Positions 23,801-35,439 are shown, counted from the first letter of the stretch. The stretch is DNA of 64,000 nt from Siphonodentalium dalli (GCA_032622095.1 CP136064.1:251538484-251602483), one strand, 5' to 3'. A program made the numbers and translations. The notes: generated by a model from the letters alone, not told the origin.

Positions 23801-26107
23801 CCTCGCTCATGACAATAAAGCAACACATGTGTATACTGGTATAACCTACACATGACCATATCGCCACGAGTCACCAAAGAGAAACATCAGGTATACTCAT
23901 ATGCCTGACCCATGACCATGTAGTCACCCCTGTATAGGTGTTCATTGCATTTATGATCATACAGTTACTACTTGTATACCTACATGTACTCATCTCACCA
24001 TTAACCATACAGTCACTACCTGTATACCTATTCGACACACATATTCATATAACCATTCAATATACATATGCAGCCCACCCTAGACCATATATTCACTCCA
24101 GGTATACATGTAAACCCTTCCAGATATAAAAAACCCGCACACACGACCACTCAAACAATCCATACTTGCATATACACCTCACACATGATAATTCAGCAAT
24201 TCACTGTATAATCATACACGCCATCCGTGATAACACAGCTAAGCCCTATACACCCACCAGTGGTAATACATACACGAGATATATAAATATACATCCCATC
24301 CGTTACCACAAGGGCACTCCCTGTATACCCACACGCTCAATAATGTCCACCCAGCTTACTCCAGGTATTCATATTCAATCATGACCGTACAGTCACTCCA
24401 CGTATACCTATACACATTACCCGTAACCATAAAATCACTCCCTATTTATCCACACACCCCATCCATGATCATAAAGACAACACATGTACACCCCACCATG
24501 ACCTTACAGTCACTCCATATATACATAATCAACACATAGATGACCATGTAGCTATATCCATACATCACACCAATGACCATACAGGCACACCCGGTGCACC
24601 CGTACTGGATATACACAATCATACACCATACAGTCACTCCATGCATACCGATTCACCTCACACCTGACCATGACCTCTCCCTGTATACCTAGATGCATCT
24701 TACCATGGACAACCCACTCATAACCATATACTCACTCATTGTATACCTACTCACATCAGTCATGACATACAATAACTCCCTGTATACCTATTCACCTCAC
24801 ATATGATCATAGAGTAACTCCCTGGCTACGATCTTGGCATCCACACTGTATCATGTTGACATTTATTTTATCATAATGGACCAGAATAGCCAAAGATTAT
24901 GGTCCATCTCAGTTCTGTCTCAAAGTTCTGCCCATTTCCTTTCGATAAATATGGCCAAAATCACAAAAGAGGTTCTCGGCAAAATTACATACTTTAAAAT
25001 GAATTTGTCATGCCCCATACGGAACTGGGACAACCAGAATAGAACATGTAGTTGTCAGTTAATTAACTAACACGTATAATAACCAAGTGAGTCACAATTT
25101 GCTACCTTTTCGGATAATGCAGCGAATGTTCGGGGATATATGTAAAAAATTTACATTTTACAAATTTGGTTGCCATTTTGGAAGCCATCTTGAGAAATTT
25201 GGTATATAAAGACCGTAGTGTGACACATTTAAAATAGACCAAAACAATAAACACCTTTCAATCCAAAGATAGTTATATTTTACCTGAAAAAATGCTCCAA
25301 ACCTGAAAAGTTAATTTTTGCCAATATTTATGTCAAGTTTTTGAGATAAAAGTCCAATATTTTTGACGATGTCAGTGGTGACATTAGTAACAATTAACCA
25401 TGGTGCATCAGATATGTTAGTATTCAATGTATAGAATGCAGAATAGCCAATTTTATACATCAACCACAACGTGTAAGCGATTGCAGGACACGCTGGTGTA
25501 ATATTTACCATTTTCCATATTATGGCGGCCATATTGGCAGTCATTTTGAGCCAAAGTAAGAATTTTGGTTCCAGTGATGTGGAATATTGATGTTGAAATA
25601 TGACTAGAATCCCAATTGTGATTTTTTGTGAAATTTTATACCGCATATTGTAAAATCTATTTTTTGAGGGATCGGAAGGGGTTAGGACCCCAATAATTGC
25701 ATATTTAATTGCTCCAATGATCAGTTAATATACAAAACACAAAATAAAGTTGCATTGCTCAACTAGTTCCAACAGCATGAATTGATCTAGAAGATATTTG
25801 TGAAAAAATGTAATATTTTCATATTCCGGCGGCAATTTTGGCGGCCATCTTGGATGGTGAGTTTCAATTTCGGCCCAAAAAAGTGTCTATATGTCTTAGC
25901 TTCACGAAAATATATACATTTGTGTACATTTTACTAGATTTTCCCGCTATAATTTGCATAAAACTGACTTAGGGTCTGGTCTGACAAACGGCGGCCATGA
26001 TGGACGCCATATTGTCTGGAGTCTACACGGCCACTTTTTTTTCTTGTTAACATTGCTTAAAAGTTGAAGGACATCATAAGGAACAAAATGAGTGGGGTGA
26101 AGGTCCA
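20890..26107. mobile_element. 5.2-kb foldback element with long inverted arms
   Basis: Starting at GGAC/CTTCACCCCACTC near 20891, the sequence is mirrored in reverse complement at the right end (GAGTGGGGTGAAGGTCC, ending 26106). The left arm runs to about 22480 (1.6 kb) and the right arm from about 24795 (1.3 kb). The left arm has roughly 250 bp absent from the right (about 21905-22155). The middle is an inverted minisatellite. No transposase frame was found. Long arms with tandem-repeat interiors recall Foldback elements or long-TIR MULEs; which superfamily mobilised it cannot be told from sequence alone. Confidence 0.75.
22480..24795. repeat. Inverted ~45-bp minisatellite core of foldback element
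   Basis: Degenerate units of about 45 bp built on ATGGTCATG...GGAGTGACT fill 22480-23090. The same unit in the opposite orientation (GACCATA..GTCACTCC..GTATACC) fills 23160-24795. The two halves meet at a short inverted pair around GTGGCTATCGCTTTCC and GGAAAGCGACAGCCAC (about 23069-23163). The right half is more than twice as long as the left. The many open frames here, rich in Tyr, Met, Val and His, are by-products of the repeat. Confidence 0.8.
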
Positions 26108-26114
26108 TAGGTCG

Positions 26115-26246
26115 CCTCGCATATATAAGAGAATGCATTGGCCTAACATTTGTTAACAATTTTTATAATATTTTTCTACATTCTTTAACAATTTTATCAT
26201 TTTTTAATATGTGTTAAGCCAATGCATTCTCTTATATATGCGAGCC
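26115..26246. repeat. Palindrome of GCATTCTCTTATATATGCGA module
   Basis: Left arm CCTCGCATATATAAGAGAATG and its complement at 26219-26245 flank an AT-rich loop of about 70 bp. It abuts the right end of the foldback element after only a few bases, so it inserted at or next to that end. Confidence 0.8.
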
Positions 26247-26430
26247 GTTCTGTTGGCTGCCTGTTGATTGTAGAAACTTGTGTATTTGTATATAATTATA
26301 TATTTCATATATATACATTATAATCCCAAACTAAAGAAAACTAGTACTCTATCACTCTTGGAAATACTTTTATTTTTCACGGGACAGAAAATGTGGCTAT
26401 TTTATAACATTCAGATGTGGTATTATATGT
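26247..26430. other. No recognisable feature
   Basis: A short AT-rich stretch between two palindromes with nothing identified. Confidence 0.45.
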
Positions 26431-26550
26431 TATTAATTGGTTGTTTCCATATTGGCCACGTTATGAGGACGAGGTCTGTCTTATTGGCATGAGGCCGAAG
26501 GCCTCATAACTCCGTCATAACTCCGTCAATGTGGAAACAACCAATTAATA
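26431..26550. repeat. 120-bp nested palindrome
   Basis: Outer arms TATTAATTGGTTGTTTCC and GGAAACAACCAATTAATA (26431-26448 and 26533-26550) enclose weaker inner pairing and a GC-rich apex ATGAGGCCGAAGGCCTCAT. Its layout is the same as the hairpin at 7544-7693: AT-rich outer arm, GC-rich centre. Confidence 0.75.
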
Positions 26551-27044
26551 ATTATTTTATCAATTAGCAACAATGGCAATAATTGTTTCACAGGATGAAT
26601 ATATTAACATAGATATACAATTGTGTGTTTTATTAAATTAACAATTATTCCAGCAATTTTTATTCTTGTGAACTTTGCGAAGAACTTGAAGCGATTTCAC
26701 AGTGCTGTCAATTTCCACTGGGAATGATATTGATACGGATACATTTAGTTCGTCCACGTACATGTATATTTACTCCCAAAAACAATGACTGTCCATAATT
26801 CATCCGAAATCAACTGCAATCTATCTTCCGTCGACCCAATATTCTTTGCCGATCGAGCTAATTACGTATGACGCCAGTTACGTTACCTTGACTTAGTGAC
26901 CGCGTTTTCTACTTATTGGCCGACTTTTTGTTACTTGTTGGCCGCATTTTCTACTTATTGGCCGACTTGTTGTTACTTATGACGCGGGCATCGTTCTACT
27001 TATTGCGGCCGATGACCTGTAGCTAATTAATAATTGTATTTATT

Positions 27045-27730
27045 ATATGCTTGCCTATAAAATAGCGGAAAATTACCGAAACGTAGATCGTCGTGTATAT
27101 ATCTCTTTGAATCTGCAATTCAATACGATTTCGTTCATTCATTGTATAGCTATATTGTTATTTCACTGTAATGTGAAACCAATAACAACCAGGAACATAC
27201 GGGCTGCCAAGGTTTGCATGTGCCTGTTCAGTGCGTGCACACTGTCCGCTAACCAATCAAAAGCAACGAATTGATGAGGCCATGCATGTGCACTTGATCA
27301 ATCGATAATTCCATGTTGAGCGAAAGCGTACGTGTCAATTTCAACTTTATATTAGGCCTTGCATGGTTCTGACCTGTTTGTAAACACGGACACGCGCTCA
27401 ATAAAAAAAAGTAGAGTTAACAATTTAAATAGGTAAGCGTTAATTTAGCAACTTGGAGCATAAATAAGGCGCATATAATAAAAAGAACACCTACAGTTGA
27501 ATACCTGAAACATCTCATTCTTGTCTGGAAAGAAATATAGAATTTTCTCTCGCGGCTTGCAAAAAATATGTTGTTGTTGTTGTACCTGTGGCCCGGAAGA
27601 GATAGACCATCTCTTTTATGAACTTTTCATATAGATCCAGGGGTATAAACAGTACCTTTGAGTTGGAAGCACGGAATGAACTTTTAATGCCAGAATTAGA
27701 TTTTCGTGTAACTCGTGGCTTGCAGCCGCT
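27045..27730 (-). repeat. Dispersed repeat (inverted partner at 50285-50955)
   Basis: Reverse complement of this block aligns along its length, with gaps, to 50285-50955. Shared landmarks are CGTAGATCGTCGT, the CAATCAAAAGC region, GTTTGTAAACA, CTGGAAAGAAATAT, GTTGTTGTTGTTGT and GGAAGAGATAGACCATCT. It is likely a transposable-element fragment of about 0.7 kb. I see no protein domain and no clear ends. Confidence 0.75.
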
Positions 27731-28642
27731 CATCTAAATTCGATATTTCTTTCCAGACACTCCTGAGATATTTCGGTATTCAAACAAAAAATGTAGGTAT
27801 CCTCTATGTATTCCGCTGAAAACCTACCTAGCTAAACAACTTGACCCACCGACATCATCACATCATAGCAGGATCAGTTGACCAGGTGTGATATCTATAA
27901 CATATATGAGTGGTTGTCTTATCTGAAACTTTCAATACGATTTCCATAAACTATACAATAGCAAAAAGGTTAAGGTTACTACACATCTGGCGGATGATTC
28001 AATTGGGGCAGGGACCACAACTTAGAAAATATGAAATGTTTCGTAGTAACCTGACTCTGCTAACACTGCTATATAATTATAGGCTAAGAAGGATTTGAAC
28101 CTTAGTAATCGCCCCCTTGAGATCAGTCATCGTAAACGGAAATGTATTTTAATGCAAATCATAACCACGCGATGCATGATACACCAGAAATTATCGACCA
28201 AATAACAGTATTGCAGCAATAGAGTGAGAAACAAAAGGTGGATTGACATTCTCAACATATCCGTCACGGATTAAATTCTAAATAGTAAAATGATGCCATT
28301 ACCCGCTTGTGATTCTATTACGAGGATAATAGGGCACTAAGGACTCACACAGAATATATAATGCGGTGTTATAATCGGGAGCACATCAGCTTCGAAATGA
28401 TGCCAATAAAATGGATTGCATCCCCACGGGCCGGAAAACGCCGGAAATTAGGAGAGCGCGCCCAGCAGCCCAACAGAGCACGAAGCAAGCTGCACACAGC
28501 GCCATCTACGCTCATGCTATGATTTACAAGTCCAGTGTAGCGTAGGGGACTGAACTCTGCCTTGCAGCTTGAGCACGAAGTAACCAGGTAATGCATCCCG
28601 ATGATGCGTTGCGCATACTTAAATATAGAATACACACGTAGT
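27731..28642. other. No recognisable gene
   Basis: About 0.9 kb with no bounded repeat. A GGTTCAAATCC-like string on the minus strand near 28090 resembles a Pol III B box but no matching A box or cloverleaf was found. Confidence 0.45.
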
Positions 28643-28759
28643 CTTTCTGAATACCAAATTTACACACAGAGTTGGATTGATGATTTGTCGCACGATCTTT
28701 AGCGAGTGTGGTAAATCATCAATCCCACTATAGTATTGTAAATTTGGTATTCAGAAACA
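28643..28759. repeat. 117-bp double hairpin (possible MITE)
   Basis: A perfect outer pair, TTCTGAATACCAAATTTAC and GTAAATTTGGTATTCAGAA, encloses an inner pair GGATTGATGATTT and AAATCATCAATCC around a small loop. The stem is nearly continuous. It stops a few bases before the terminal inverted repeat of the next element at 28761. Target duplication not established; a short MITE is the simplest reading. Confidence 0.7.
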
Positions 28760-29099
28760 CTATGGTCCGAATCGGCATCTCCAGTTTAGACCTAGTTTAA
28801 ACTACCAGTTTAAACTGGGTTTTAGTAGTAAGGCCAAGTTTTTCTCCACCGCTGGGACGACAAAGATTTGGTCGATTGCGTTACCTGTGGACCACACTTG
28901 TAGTCTGGTCGATAAACTAAAATTTTAGGGTCAACCTAGAAAAAAATTGGACTAAGTTGGTTTCTATTCCATTTTGAAGAGGAATATATAATAATAATAA
29001 TAAGGTTTATATTCACGACTCCACAAATGTGCTCTCGGACTTAACAATATACACATAAAACATATACAACACAATACAGATATACAACATAAACTGCGG

Positions 29100-30425
29100 C
29101 TATTTCTTAACTTTACGCAATTTGGGCCGAGGACCAAATGCCACTTCAAACAGGTGGGTTTTAAGTGCGGATTTGAACTCATTTATGGTTTGTGGAATCC
29201 TTAAGTGATCATGAAGTAGATTCCACAGCCTTGGGCCAGCCACAGAAAAAGCGCGATCGCCGCATGTAACCAGATCCCCAGGTTTATAGACAAGTTGATT
29301 TGCCTTGGCGGACCTGAGGGGTCTGACGGGTTGATAGCGCTGAATGAGATCCGACAAGTACGATGGTGCCAGATTATTTAAACACTTATAAGTGAAAAGC
29401 AAGACCTTAAAATGGATCCTCTGCTCAACGGGAAGCCAATGTAATTTAGCTAAAATTGGAGTGATGTTATCAAATTTCTTTGTTTTGGTAACAATCCTAG
29501 CAGCACAGTTTTGTACAAGCTGAAGTTTCCGAATAAGGTATGTGTTGCAACCAAATAAAAGTGAGTTACAGTAGTCTATACGGCTTGTGATAAATGCATG
29601 TACGAGTTGTTTGGCCGTCTCTTCGTCGACCACATTTCGCACCCTGCTGATATTTCTCAGGTGACAATATGCCAATCTGCAAACTTGCATTACATGCGCC
29701 TCCGCAGATAGATTGTCATCCATCATATACCCCAGGTTGCGGACCATAGTCGACTTAGAGACTGCACTATCTCCAAGCACAATATCGTGGGTAGTTGCTT
29801 TCTGCAACTGATGCGGTAACCCGATATATATCAGTTCAGTTTTGTCAGGATTCAACTTAAGGAAATTATCAGTCATCCAGATTTTAATATCGGATACACA
29901 GTGCTCTAGGGATTCTCTGGCTGGAATCTCACAACCAGGGTTGAAATGAACGTAGAGTTGGGAATCATCCGCGTAAAAGTGAAAATTCAGTCCATGATGA
30001 CGGATTATGTCCCCCAGCGGTAGGACGTAGATCACATAGAGCATGGGTCCAAGCACAGACCCCTGTGGCACCCCGTACTTAAGTGCAAAAACATCCGAGT
30101 AAACGTTGTTCACCGTAACACTCAATGTACGGCCGTTCAGATATGACCTAAACCAATCTAAGGCTACACCAGTCACACCGAGTCTGTTTTCAAGTCTCTC
30201 CAATAGCACAGCGTGGTCGATGGTGTCGAAGGCGGCACTGAGGTCCAGTAACACCAAGCATGACACTTCCCTTTGATCCATTGTCATAAGCAAGTCGTTT
30301 TGGACCCGAAGAAGTGCAGTCTCAGTGCTGCTATTTGGACGATAGGCAGATTGAAACACTTCCGACAAGCCAGTATCTTCTATAACATATCCAAAATCCG
30401 CTAAAATCCGCTTTGAGCATTTTCT
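29100..30425 (-). pseudogene. 5'-truncated L2/CR1-like LINE reverse transcriptase
   Basis: About 440 codons are open without a stop, ending at 29100. Reverse transcriptase blocks appear in order: QSAYRPNSSTETALL; motif A LLDLSAAFDTIDH; GVPQGSVLGPMLY; the catalytic FYADDSQLY (motif C); LKLNPDKTELI; VRNLGYMMDD. The usual LINE C-terminal region (SRIDYCNSLLFG, LHWLPVEQRI) follows. The wording is closest to the L2 branch of the CR1 group. The AP endonuclease and the first RT blocks are missing, and upstream of about 30425 the frame enters unrelated DNA with ATGGCG(T/G)CC motifs, so it is a dead 5' truncation. A (TTA)n-like tail at 28988-29003 (minus strand) fits the microsatellite 3' ends of this group. 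Confidence 0.88.
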
Positions 30426-31725
30426 GTAATACAAGATGGCGTCCATGATGGCAGTTGGTATAGAAAAATCCTGAATTTCGGTGGTAGGTGCGCCAACAAA
30501 TACCAAATTAGTAATAAAATAATATTTACACAAACAATGCTTAGTCGTAAACCATGTCGGTAGAATGTCTGTCCAATATGGCCGCCAAAATGGACAAAAT
30601 CGAATGAAATTTACAATTTGCGGAAAATTGAATAGCTGGTCATACAAGAACGAACATGCCCTCGAATTATACGAGGAAGAATTATTTCAGAATATAAGGG
30701 GAGCTATTAATAATAGTATGTAAGATTTCTCTCTAATGTATCTCGCGAGAGAGCAACCAAAACCAGGTCTCATACAACGATTAAATGTGGACTTTTTGGG
30801 CGCCAAGAAATAGAAGAATAACACAGTTTTATATGTACTGTTTATCTTGAATCGTGTAATATATGTGTATTAAAACAGTTAAATGTGATATAATAGGGAT
30901 GTATTCATTGTGTGACCTTTTTAGAAGCAGAAATATATGTAATGAAAACTTTCTCACGAATGTGTCCGATAATCATTTATTTTTGAATCTACAACACACA
31001 ATCTGTCAAAATTCACTACTATAGAACAGTATGAGAGCTATTCATATGGTACTAGGTAAAATGTGTAGATCCTATTGTCCGTGTCTTAAAATAGTAGTCA
31101 TAGTTGCCTCCAGCCAAGTGATTAAACACAAATATTTCACTTTTATCACACAAATACATGGTGGTATACCATGAACGCAATTTATCAAAATACAAAGGAT
31201 TACAATAGACTATCTTCAATAAATTCTCAACATAACCAAATTTGCCTACATACTATGTGGTAGAGACTGTCTTTATACCTGGAAATTATGTGCACATAAA
31301 TGCACTAAGGCCACATATACGCGAAACGTACGACCTTTCTGCAACCGCATCGCCGCGTTTACCCATTCTCCCTAATGTTACACATATCTGCTGCATACAA
31401 AACCACAAATAGCAATATTGAGTGAATGGTAAACGTAGAACTAATAACTGTAAACGCTGATGACCTGATATTTAGCGCAAATATGTGGGTGGCAATGGTA
31501 ACATAATTTCAAACAACAAGATACTGACAAATAATAGTGTACATTGCGTGGTACATATTCCTGTTGTAAAGTTCCGATTGAAGTAATTTGAACAGAATTG
31601 TCTACTAAGAAACCGGTTTGGGAGCACCATGAAAATTAGTACTAAATAAAATGTACCATGTACAGTCTCTTCGATCTAGTGAGATAGGGTACTATTCTGT
31701 TGAAGAGATAAGTGTTTCTTTACAG

Positions 31726-32214
31726 TATAATCAGCATTACGACATACGTGTATGGTTTATGGTCACGGAGAGTGTTGGAAATTCCGGAAATATAACTAGT
31801 ATTTACACAGATAGGGTGGGCACTTCAGTTTCTGCGTTACATTCAATAATTAATCATCATTCCAAAACGAAACTACCACGCACTGTGTGACGAAATATTA
31901 CTTCGTGTGTTGCATGCCCGAAATAACTGTTTTTGGTCCGACTGTTGGATGTATTCTAATAAGAAATCCCGAACGTAAATAACTGGGTTAACGTGCGTAG
32001 CAGTGATCGATAAATCATTCAGATACATCTGTTTTAATTATATGTGTACCTTTAAAGATATATAACAACATTCTTGTAAATTACAAATGTGTATTTTCGC
32101 TTATAGGAGGTTATCCAATATGTTGCTTTCGTCGTACCATGGATTGTAGTTGCGGCCATTTTGACAGCCATTTCATCGCCGCGATTGCATTGTTTTCTGT
32201 CCTTGTCACTCTAA
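31726..32214 (+). pseudogene. Possible receptor fragment: FN3 end plus TM exon
   Basis: Behind a pyrimidine-rich acceptor (TTTCTTTACAG, ending 31725) lie 30 codons reading YNQHYDIRVWFMVTESVGN and on to IYTDR, which resembles the last strands of a fibronectin type III domain. A GTGGGC donor follows at 31816. About 290 bp later a second acceptor (TTTTCGCTTATAG, ending 32106) opens a frame in the same phase with a strongly hydrophobic run (EVIQYVAFVVPWIVVAAIL) that would be a transmembrane helix, then hits TAA at 32212. FN3 followed by a transmembrane exon is the layout of many receptor phosphatases and adhesion receptors. No flanking exons were found and the fragment sits inside a transposon-bounded block, so capture by the element is my inference. 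Confidence 0.35.
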
Positions 32215-32343
32215 TCGCCCTCTATACTCTACACAAACTGGTATATATCGGATGGAGGATTAATGCGTTCTGGTGTCGCCGATGAGGGATATTGTGGAAA
32301 AAACGTACTCCACAAGGTCGAAAAATGAGCATTTTTTTAAATC

Positions 32344-32480
32344 TCTGTAAAAAAAATTGCTCAAAGCGGATTTTATCGGATTTTGGATATATTGTAGAGG
32401 ATATATTCCTCTTCAAAATGGAATACAAACCAACTTAGTCCAAATTTTTTCTAGGTCAAACATTTTATCGACCAGACTAT
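32344..32480 (+). mobile_element. Internally deleted copy of the L2-like element
   Basis: Bases 32347-32400 match, in opposite orientation, the RT 5' region near 30380-30425 (GCTCAAAGCGGATTTTA). The sequence then jumps directly to what lies beyond the 3' tail at about 28900-28985 (ATATTCCTCTTCAAAATGG, ACCAACTTAGTCC). So the RT body is deleted here and the copy is inverted relative to the long one. Confidence 0.65.
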
Positions 32481-32789
32481 TGTCCAATTGCAAGGATAGG
32501 AGGCGTGGTCTGTCTGTTTATTATCGCTACTTGTCAATGCATTGTCCGGTCACGCGACCTGTTGTCGCTATATAATCTCCTAATCAGGGGAATAACCCGT
32601 GCGCTTTGAGAATTATCACGGTCTGTTGTATAGCGGTTAGATATTATCTAATATCATGGAGGAACATGACTTTTGGAACTCAAAAATATCTCTTGATGGC
32701 ATGGGTGGGGGCCCGCCACAAATACCCCGTAGAAACACCACCACCCCGGGGGGTACCATCCGGACAGGTGAAAATGGGGTTTTTGGACC

Positions 32790-34145
32790 ATTTTTGCGAA
32801 CGGGAAGGATTTCGGCGAATTTGACGGCATGAATGGGTGGCTCGCCCAAAATACCCGATAGAAACATCACCCCTCACCCCGGGATAACAGGGGTATGGAC
32901 CATTTTCGAGAACGGTAAGGATTTAGGCTAATTAATTTGGCAGCAGGAGTGGGTGGCACGATCAAAATACACCATAGAACCACCCCTACCCACCCATCAC
33001 CCGGTGGGGGAGCGGGGGGGGGGGGCGGGGGTGCCACCGAGGAGGTGGAAATTGGGTACGCCCAAATACCGAATAGAAACACCCCAACCCTCACCCCCGG
33101 GGAAGGGTACCTCAAATAACCCATATAAACATCCCACCCCTCACACCCGGGCGGGGTGGGTTACCACCCGATGGGTGAAGATGGGATATGAACCATGTTC
33201 GAGAACGGTAAGGATTTCGGCCAATTTGACGACAGGGGTGTGTGGCCCGCTCCAAATATCCCCTATAGACACCCTACCCTCATCCCTGGAGGTTACCACA
33301 CTGCTGGGTTGAAAATGGGGTATGGAGCATTTTATTCATTATTCGCAAAAACATGCCTCTGTTGGTCAATATTACGGCATGTGTAGGTGGCTCGCCCCAA
33401 ATACCCCATACAAACACCCCCACCCCTCACCCGGGTGTCGGAATGGGGTATGGAGTATGGACCGTTATCGAGAACGGTAAGGATTTCGGCCAATATGACG
33501 TCATCGGTGGGCGGCCCGCCCTCAAACACCCCCACCCTCACCGCGGGTGGTTCTACCCTAGCGGGTGAAAATGGGGTCCGGTGGGGGGTTGGGGTCTTTC
33601 TATGGGGGGCATTTGGGATGTGCCACCACCGTTCTCGAAAATGGTCCATATCCCCATTTCACCCCCTCGGGGTGGTACCCCCGGGTGAGGGTGTTTCTAG
33701 GGGGTAGTTGGAGCGGGCTACCCACACTGCTGACGTCAAATTGACCGAAATCCTTACCGTTCTCGAAAATGGTCCATACCCCATTTTAACCTCCTGAGAT
33801 AGTTCCCCAAGCGTGTAGGGGTGGGCTGTTTCTATGGGACATTTGAGCGGGCCATCCATCCATGCCGTCAATTGGCCGAAATCCTTACCAGTCTCGAAAA
33901 TGGTCCATATCCCACGTTTACCCCCCTCGGTGGTACCCCCCGGATGTGAGGGGTGTGGTGTTTCTATGGGTTATTTGGGGCGAGCCACCCACCCATACCA
34001 TCAAATTGGCCGAAATCCTTACAGTTCTCCAAAATAGTCCATACTCCACCCTTCATGGTGGCCGTTACCCTCCCCCGGATGAAGGCTGGGGTGTCTCTGA
34101 TAGGTATTTGGGCGGGCCACCAACCCATGCGTCAAATTGACCGAA
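32790..34145. repeat. Inverted 120-140-bp minisatellite
   Basis: Units contain CGAGAACGGTAAGGATTTC, GGCCAATTTGACG, a CA/CC-rich part and AAATGGGGTATGGACC. They run in plus orientation from 32790 to about 33600 (cores at 32793, 32913, 33198, 33463) and in reverse complement from about 33630 to 34145 (cores near 33740, 33875, 34010). A G-rich run (33008-33031) is included. All open frames here, rich in Pro, Gly and Thr, come from the repeat unit and are not genes. Confidence 0.8.
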
Positions 34146-34915
34146 AGAGACCTTTTTGTGAATAAGAAATCAGTTTCAAAAGTCACGTTCGTGTCTAACG
34201 TGTCAATCTGATCAGTCCGATCCCGCCATGCTCTCAGCCACCAAACCGACATCCGAACGAGCGAATTGCAAACAGACAATATATAGCAAGAAATCATCCA
34301 TCACACTGGCACATATTTTGTTAGAATTTATCTCATAAGTACCGACATCGCCTCCCCGAATTGCACTGAGACTCTCCCGCATGTACATTGAGTGACAAAC
34401 GCTCGCGCATAAACGCCTCCCCCAACTCAAAATAAACACTCCCATATACGCGAAGAAACAACATCAATACTGGGCGGAAAAAATCGGCCGAATAATTAAA
34501 CCCAAAAAACTAGGTTTTAGTAAAACCTGGGGTAGGGTGGTTTAACTTTGATGTTTTTTCAAAGTATATTTAAAGGTATATTTTCGAGACAAGACGTATG
34601 GTACGTATAAATCATATATACCTAAGCTTATACTGATGATTATATAACCAATTCACCACTAACAATTAGTAATATTACCATATCTTTATCACGTCAATAA
34701 AACATAGTTTCAATTGAGATCGAATTCCACAAACTTAAACTGAGTTTATCACAAAACTGGGTTTAACTACACTAAAACCCAGTTTCACTCCCATAAAACG
34801 TAGTTTAACTACAATAAAACCAAGTTTAAATCCTACTTAAACCTAGTTTAAACTGGAGTTAAACCTGGTCTAGAATAAAACCTAGTCTAAACCAGAGATG
34901 CCGACTCGGACCCAT

Positions 34916-35439
34916 ATGTGTGTATTTTGTTTATACCATCATCCTAACCATAAGAATAATATTAGGAAGTTAGAACTAAAATCATCGAAGTAATTTGCCA
35001 ACAATTCTACCCTCCGTAGACCCCACGGCAACTCAGTACGTTAGTACTGTTACCTGGCGAAGGGACATGAAAGTTTTGTGAAAGTGTATTAAAAACTATT
35101 GAAATTTATTATAACATGTTTTGGTCACATAATATCACAGATGTCACATAATATAACAAATTTATGAAAGTGTGACTAATGTTTTGTTTATTAACGTGTC
35201 AACTTGGAACTATATTTTCCAACGGAGGTCACGAGTATTGTGGTCCCTACTACACTTTCCCGTTCAAAACATATGGGAAACGTTTATAAATACAGCGTAC
35301 CTTTATACCTACAGAGGCAATAAACTTTATTTCACAATTTATATTTACATTCAATATAGTAGAGTGTGCGATCATGGTATAACATGAAACAATAAGCCGC
35401 GGGATATATATGGGAAAATGTCCGGACCGGGATCCCGTT
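34916..35439. other. No recognisable feature
   Basis: AT-rich sequence to the right of the composite element with no identifiable gene or repeat. Confidence 0.45.

Larger units (their letters stand above)
28761..34915. mobile_element. 6.15-kb composite bounded by terminal inverted repeats
   Basis: The left end TATGG-TCCGAATCGGCATC (28761) is mirrored at the right end as GATGCCGACTCGGACCCATA (ending 34915). Next to both ends lie repeated AAACCTAGTTTAAAC / AAACCCAGTTT motifs (28790-28830; 34500-34890), i.e. subterminal repeats as seen in several DNA transposon groups. Inside are an L2-like reverse transcriptase (minus), a deletion derivative of it (plus), a possible receptor gene fragment and an inverted minisatellite. 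No transposase was recognised, so this is either a non-autonomous element that absorbed other sequences or a nest of independent insertions. Confidence 0.6.

Noticed and set aside
22210-24646. Many 60-110-codon frames rich in Tyr, Val, Met, His or Thr
   Set aside because: They follow the 45-bp minisatellite on both strands and change frame with it; no independent coding evidence.
28080-28120. Possible tRNA on the minus strand (GGTTCAAATCC)
   Set aside because: No A box, acceptor stem or anticodon arm could be placed.
32139-32285. 48-codon ATG frame with a hydrophobic stretch
   Set aside because: It overlaps, in another frame, the better-supported splice-phased transmembrane segment, and has no other support.
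32953-34165. Gly/Pro/Thr-rich frames, collagen-like at first sight
   Set aside because: Translation of the 120-140-bp minisatellite in several frames; no consistent Gly-X-Y pattern.
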